Positions 25,200 through 25,750 of a stretch of DNA of 25,750 nucleotides are shown in pieces. Source of the stretch: an uncultured Collinsella sp. Its GTDB lineage: Bacteria > Actinomycetota > Coriobacteriia > Coriobacteriales > Coriobacteriaceae. The position numbers were made by a program, and so were the translations under genes. Location: NCBI GenBank assembly GCA_902465105.1, contig CABQLM010000022.1:1-25750 (forward strand). Direction: 5' to 3'. Below the pieces are notes generated by a model that was not told the origin of the DNA, searched no databases, and saw nothing but the letters and a program-made list of their open reading frames with translations. Each line of letters opens with the position of its first letter. Position 1 is the stretch's first letter.

Positions 25200-25493
25200 C
25201 TAGGCCTCGACGACAGCGTAGATGTCATCGGCGCGCATGAGCAGATACTTCTCGCCGTCGACCTTAACCTCGTTGCCACCGAACTTACCGTAGATGACAA
25301 CGTCGCCAACCTTGACGTCCATGGGGATGCGCTCACCCTTGTCGTTGACCTTGCCGGCGCCCACGGCAACGATGGTGCCGCGCTGCGGCTTCTCCTGAGC
25401 GTTGCTGGCGATGTACAGACCAGAAGCGGTCTTCTGCTCGGCCTCGTCGGGCTTGACCAGGACGCGATCTGCAAGCGGCTTCAAAGACGACAT
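25200..25493 (-). CDS. groS: Co-chaperonin GroES (10 kDa)
   Basis: Lid of the GroEL chamber, 97 residues, normal length. LKPLADRVLVKPDE at the N-terminus, a mobile loop (EAEQKTASGLYIASNAQEKP, about 15-34) with SGLYI, IVAVGAGKV, and VGDVVIYGKFGGNEVKVDGEKYLL are family signatures. The ATG at 25493 has AAAGGAGG 9 nt upstream; the frame stays open to 25526 without a better start. The upstream region carries strong palindromes but no clean CIRCE or HAIR operator. Confidence 0.96.
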   Translation of the reverse strand: MSSLKPLADRVLVKPDEAEQKTASGLYIASNAQEKPQRGTIVAVGAGKVNDKGERIPMDVKVGDVVIYGKFGGNEVKVDGEKYLLMRADDIYAVVEA

Positions 25494-25514
25494 GCTTGTT
25501 TCCTCCTTTGTGGG

Positions 25515-25543
25515 CCGCGCGGTCATGCCGCGCGGGTTAACCC
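25515..25543 (-). promoter_or_regulatory. Structured groES leader next to the ribosome site
   Basis: CCGCGCGG occurs at 25515-25522 and 25528-25535, 5 nt apart, and being self-complementary forms a strong hairpin. GGGTTAACCC (25534-25543) is a perfect 10-bp palindrome right beside it. On the minus strand this sits about 8 nt upstream of AAAGGAGG. It may protect the mRNA 5' end or act in heat control; both are inference. Confidence 0.45.
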
Positions 25544-25602
25544 TTTTTGTTTGCGTACGCGTTGAATGGTACCCACGAATGACGGGTTATACAACACGGA
25601 GT

Positions 25603-25646
25603 CAAAAAATCTTATTTTTTGGCACTTAGATTTTCTGAATGCCGGG
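25603..25646. promoter_or_regulatory. Palindromic groES upstream region with degenerate CIRCE-like site
   Basis: CAAAAAAT-CTT-ATTTTTTG (25603-25621) is a perfect 8-bp-arm palindrome that includes a minus-strand TTGACT. Next to it TTGGCACTT-N9-GAATGCCGG (25620-25646) has the CIRCE layout but matches the consensus at only 12 of 18 arm positions. A -10-like TATAAC lies downstream. The groES promoter is probably here, but I cannot fix its elements. Confidence 0.3.
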
Positions 25647-25711
25647 GGATAACTTAGCGATGGCTCCCGGGGCGGACCGGAGGGCATGAAGTTTGCTGCT
25701 CTACAGTCCTG

Positions 25712-25748
25712 CGCAAGACGGAAAGCACATTAAGTGCTTTCCTTTGCG
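25712..25748. other. Palindrome at the right edge of the window
   Basis: GGAAAGCAC (25720-25728) and GTGCTTTCC (25734-25742) pair perfectly around ATTAA; CGCAA/TTGCG (25712-25716, 25744-25748) extend the stem across a small internal loop. It may be the terminator of a gene beyond the window, but no T-run is visible. Confidence 0.4.
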
Positions 25749-25750
25749 TG

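Noticed and set aside
25620..25646. CIRCE operator for HrcA
   Set aside because: Spacing of 9 fits but only 12 of 18 arm bases match, right arm only 5 of 9; kept only as a low-confidence regulatory region.

Overview
The window looks like a GC-rich Gram-positive chromosome, most likely a gut Coriobacteriia member close to Collinsella. This rests on gene content and style: veg next to ispE, a murI-rph-rdgB cluster, argCJBD order, a streptococcal-like MurE, a LysRS with an extra tRNA-binding tail, and an FMN-riboswitch ECF riboflavin transporter. It is an inference; no database search was possible. Nearly everything is core housekeeping DNA, and no phage, transposase, CRISPR or toxin gene is visible.

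Layout from left to right (almost all minus strand): greA-lysS (86-2600); tatA (2707-2982) behind its own promoter; tRNA-Pro(CGG) (3093-3169); veg-ispE (3219-4414); a long minus-strand series murE-type ligase, HAD phosphatase, murI, rph, rdgB, dtd (4556-10095); the decayed remains of an amino-acid ABC transporter on the plus strand (about 10263-10807) with its terminator still intact; asnB and tRNA-Val(TAC), the only intact plus-strand genes (11015-13016); a 500-bp non-coding stretch with a 224-bp element bounded by 30-bp inverted repeats (13182-13405); the arginine operon argC-argJ-argB-argD (13518-18406) behind two ARG boxes; a flavin unit ribU-ecfA-ecfT plus two FMN-barrel proteins (18668-22898) under an FMN riboswitch; a 143-nt, almost perfect hairpin (23297-23439); and groES-groEL (23466-25493).

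How the genes connect: MurE and MurI supply peptidoglycan precursors; IspE makes isoprenoid precursors (including the lipid carrier of the wall); Rph, RdgB and Dtd are RNA-maturation, nucleotide-sanitising and tRNA-proofreading functions; ArgCJBD makes ornithine from glutamate by the recycling (ArgJ) route; RibU with the fused EcfA1A2 ATPase and EcfT imports riboflavin, and two downstream FMN-type split-barrel proteins probably use the resulting flavin.

The least ordinary material is non-coding: the giant hairpin behind groEL, the 224-bp inverted-repeat element, a repeated 12-bp-stem palindrome behind lysS and dtd, twin hairpins between murE and the HAD gene, and a palindrome filling the tatA promoter spacer. 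I did not find a convincing new multi-gene system; the flavin unit with a dedicated fused-ATPase ECF module is the most distinctive gene set.
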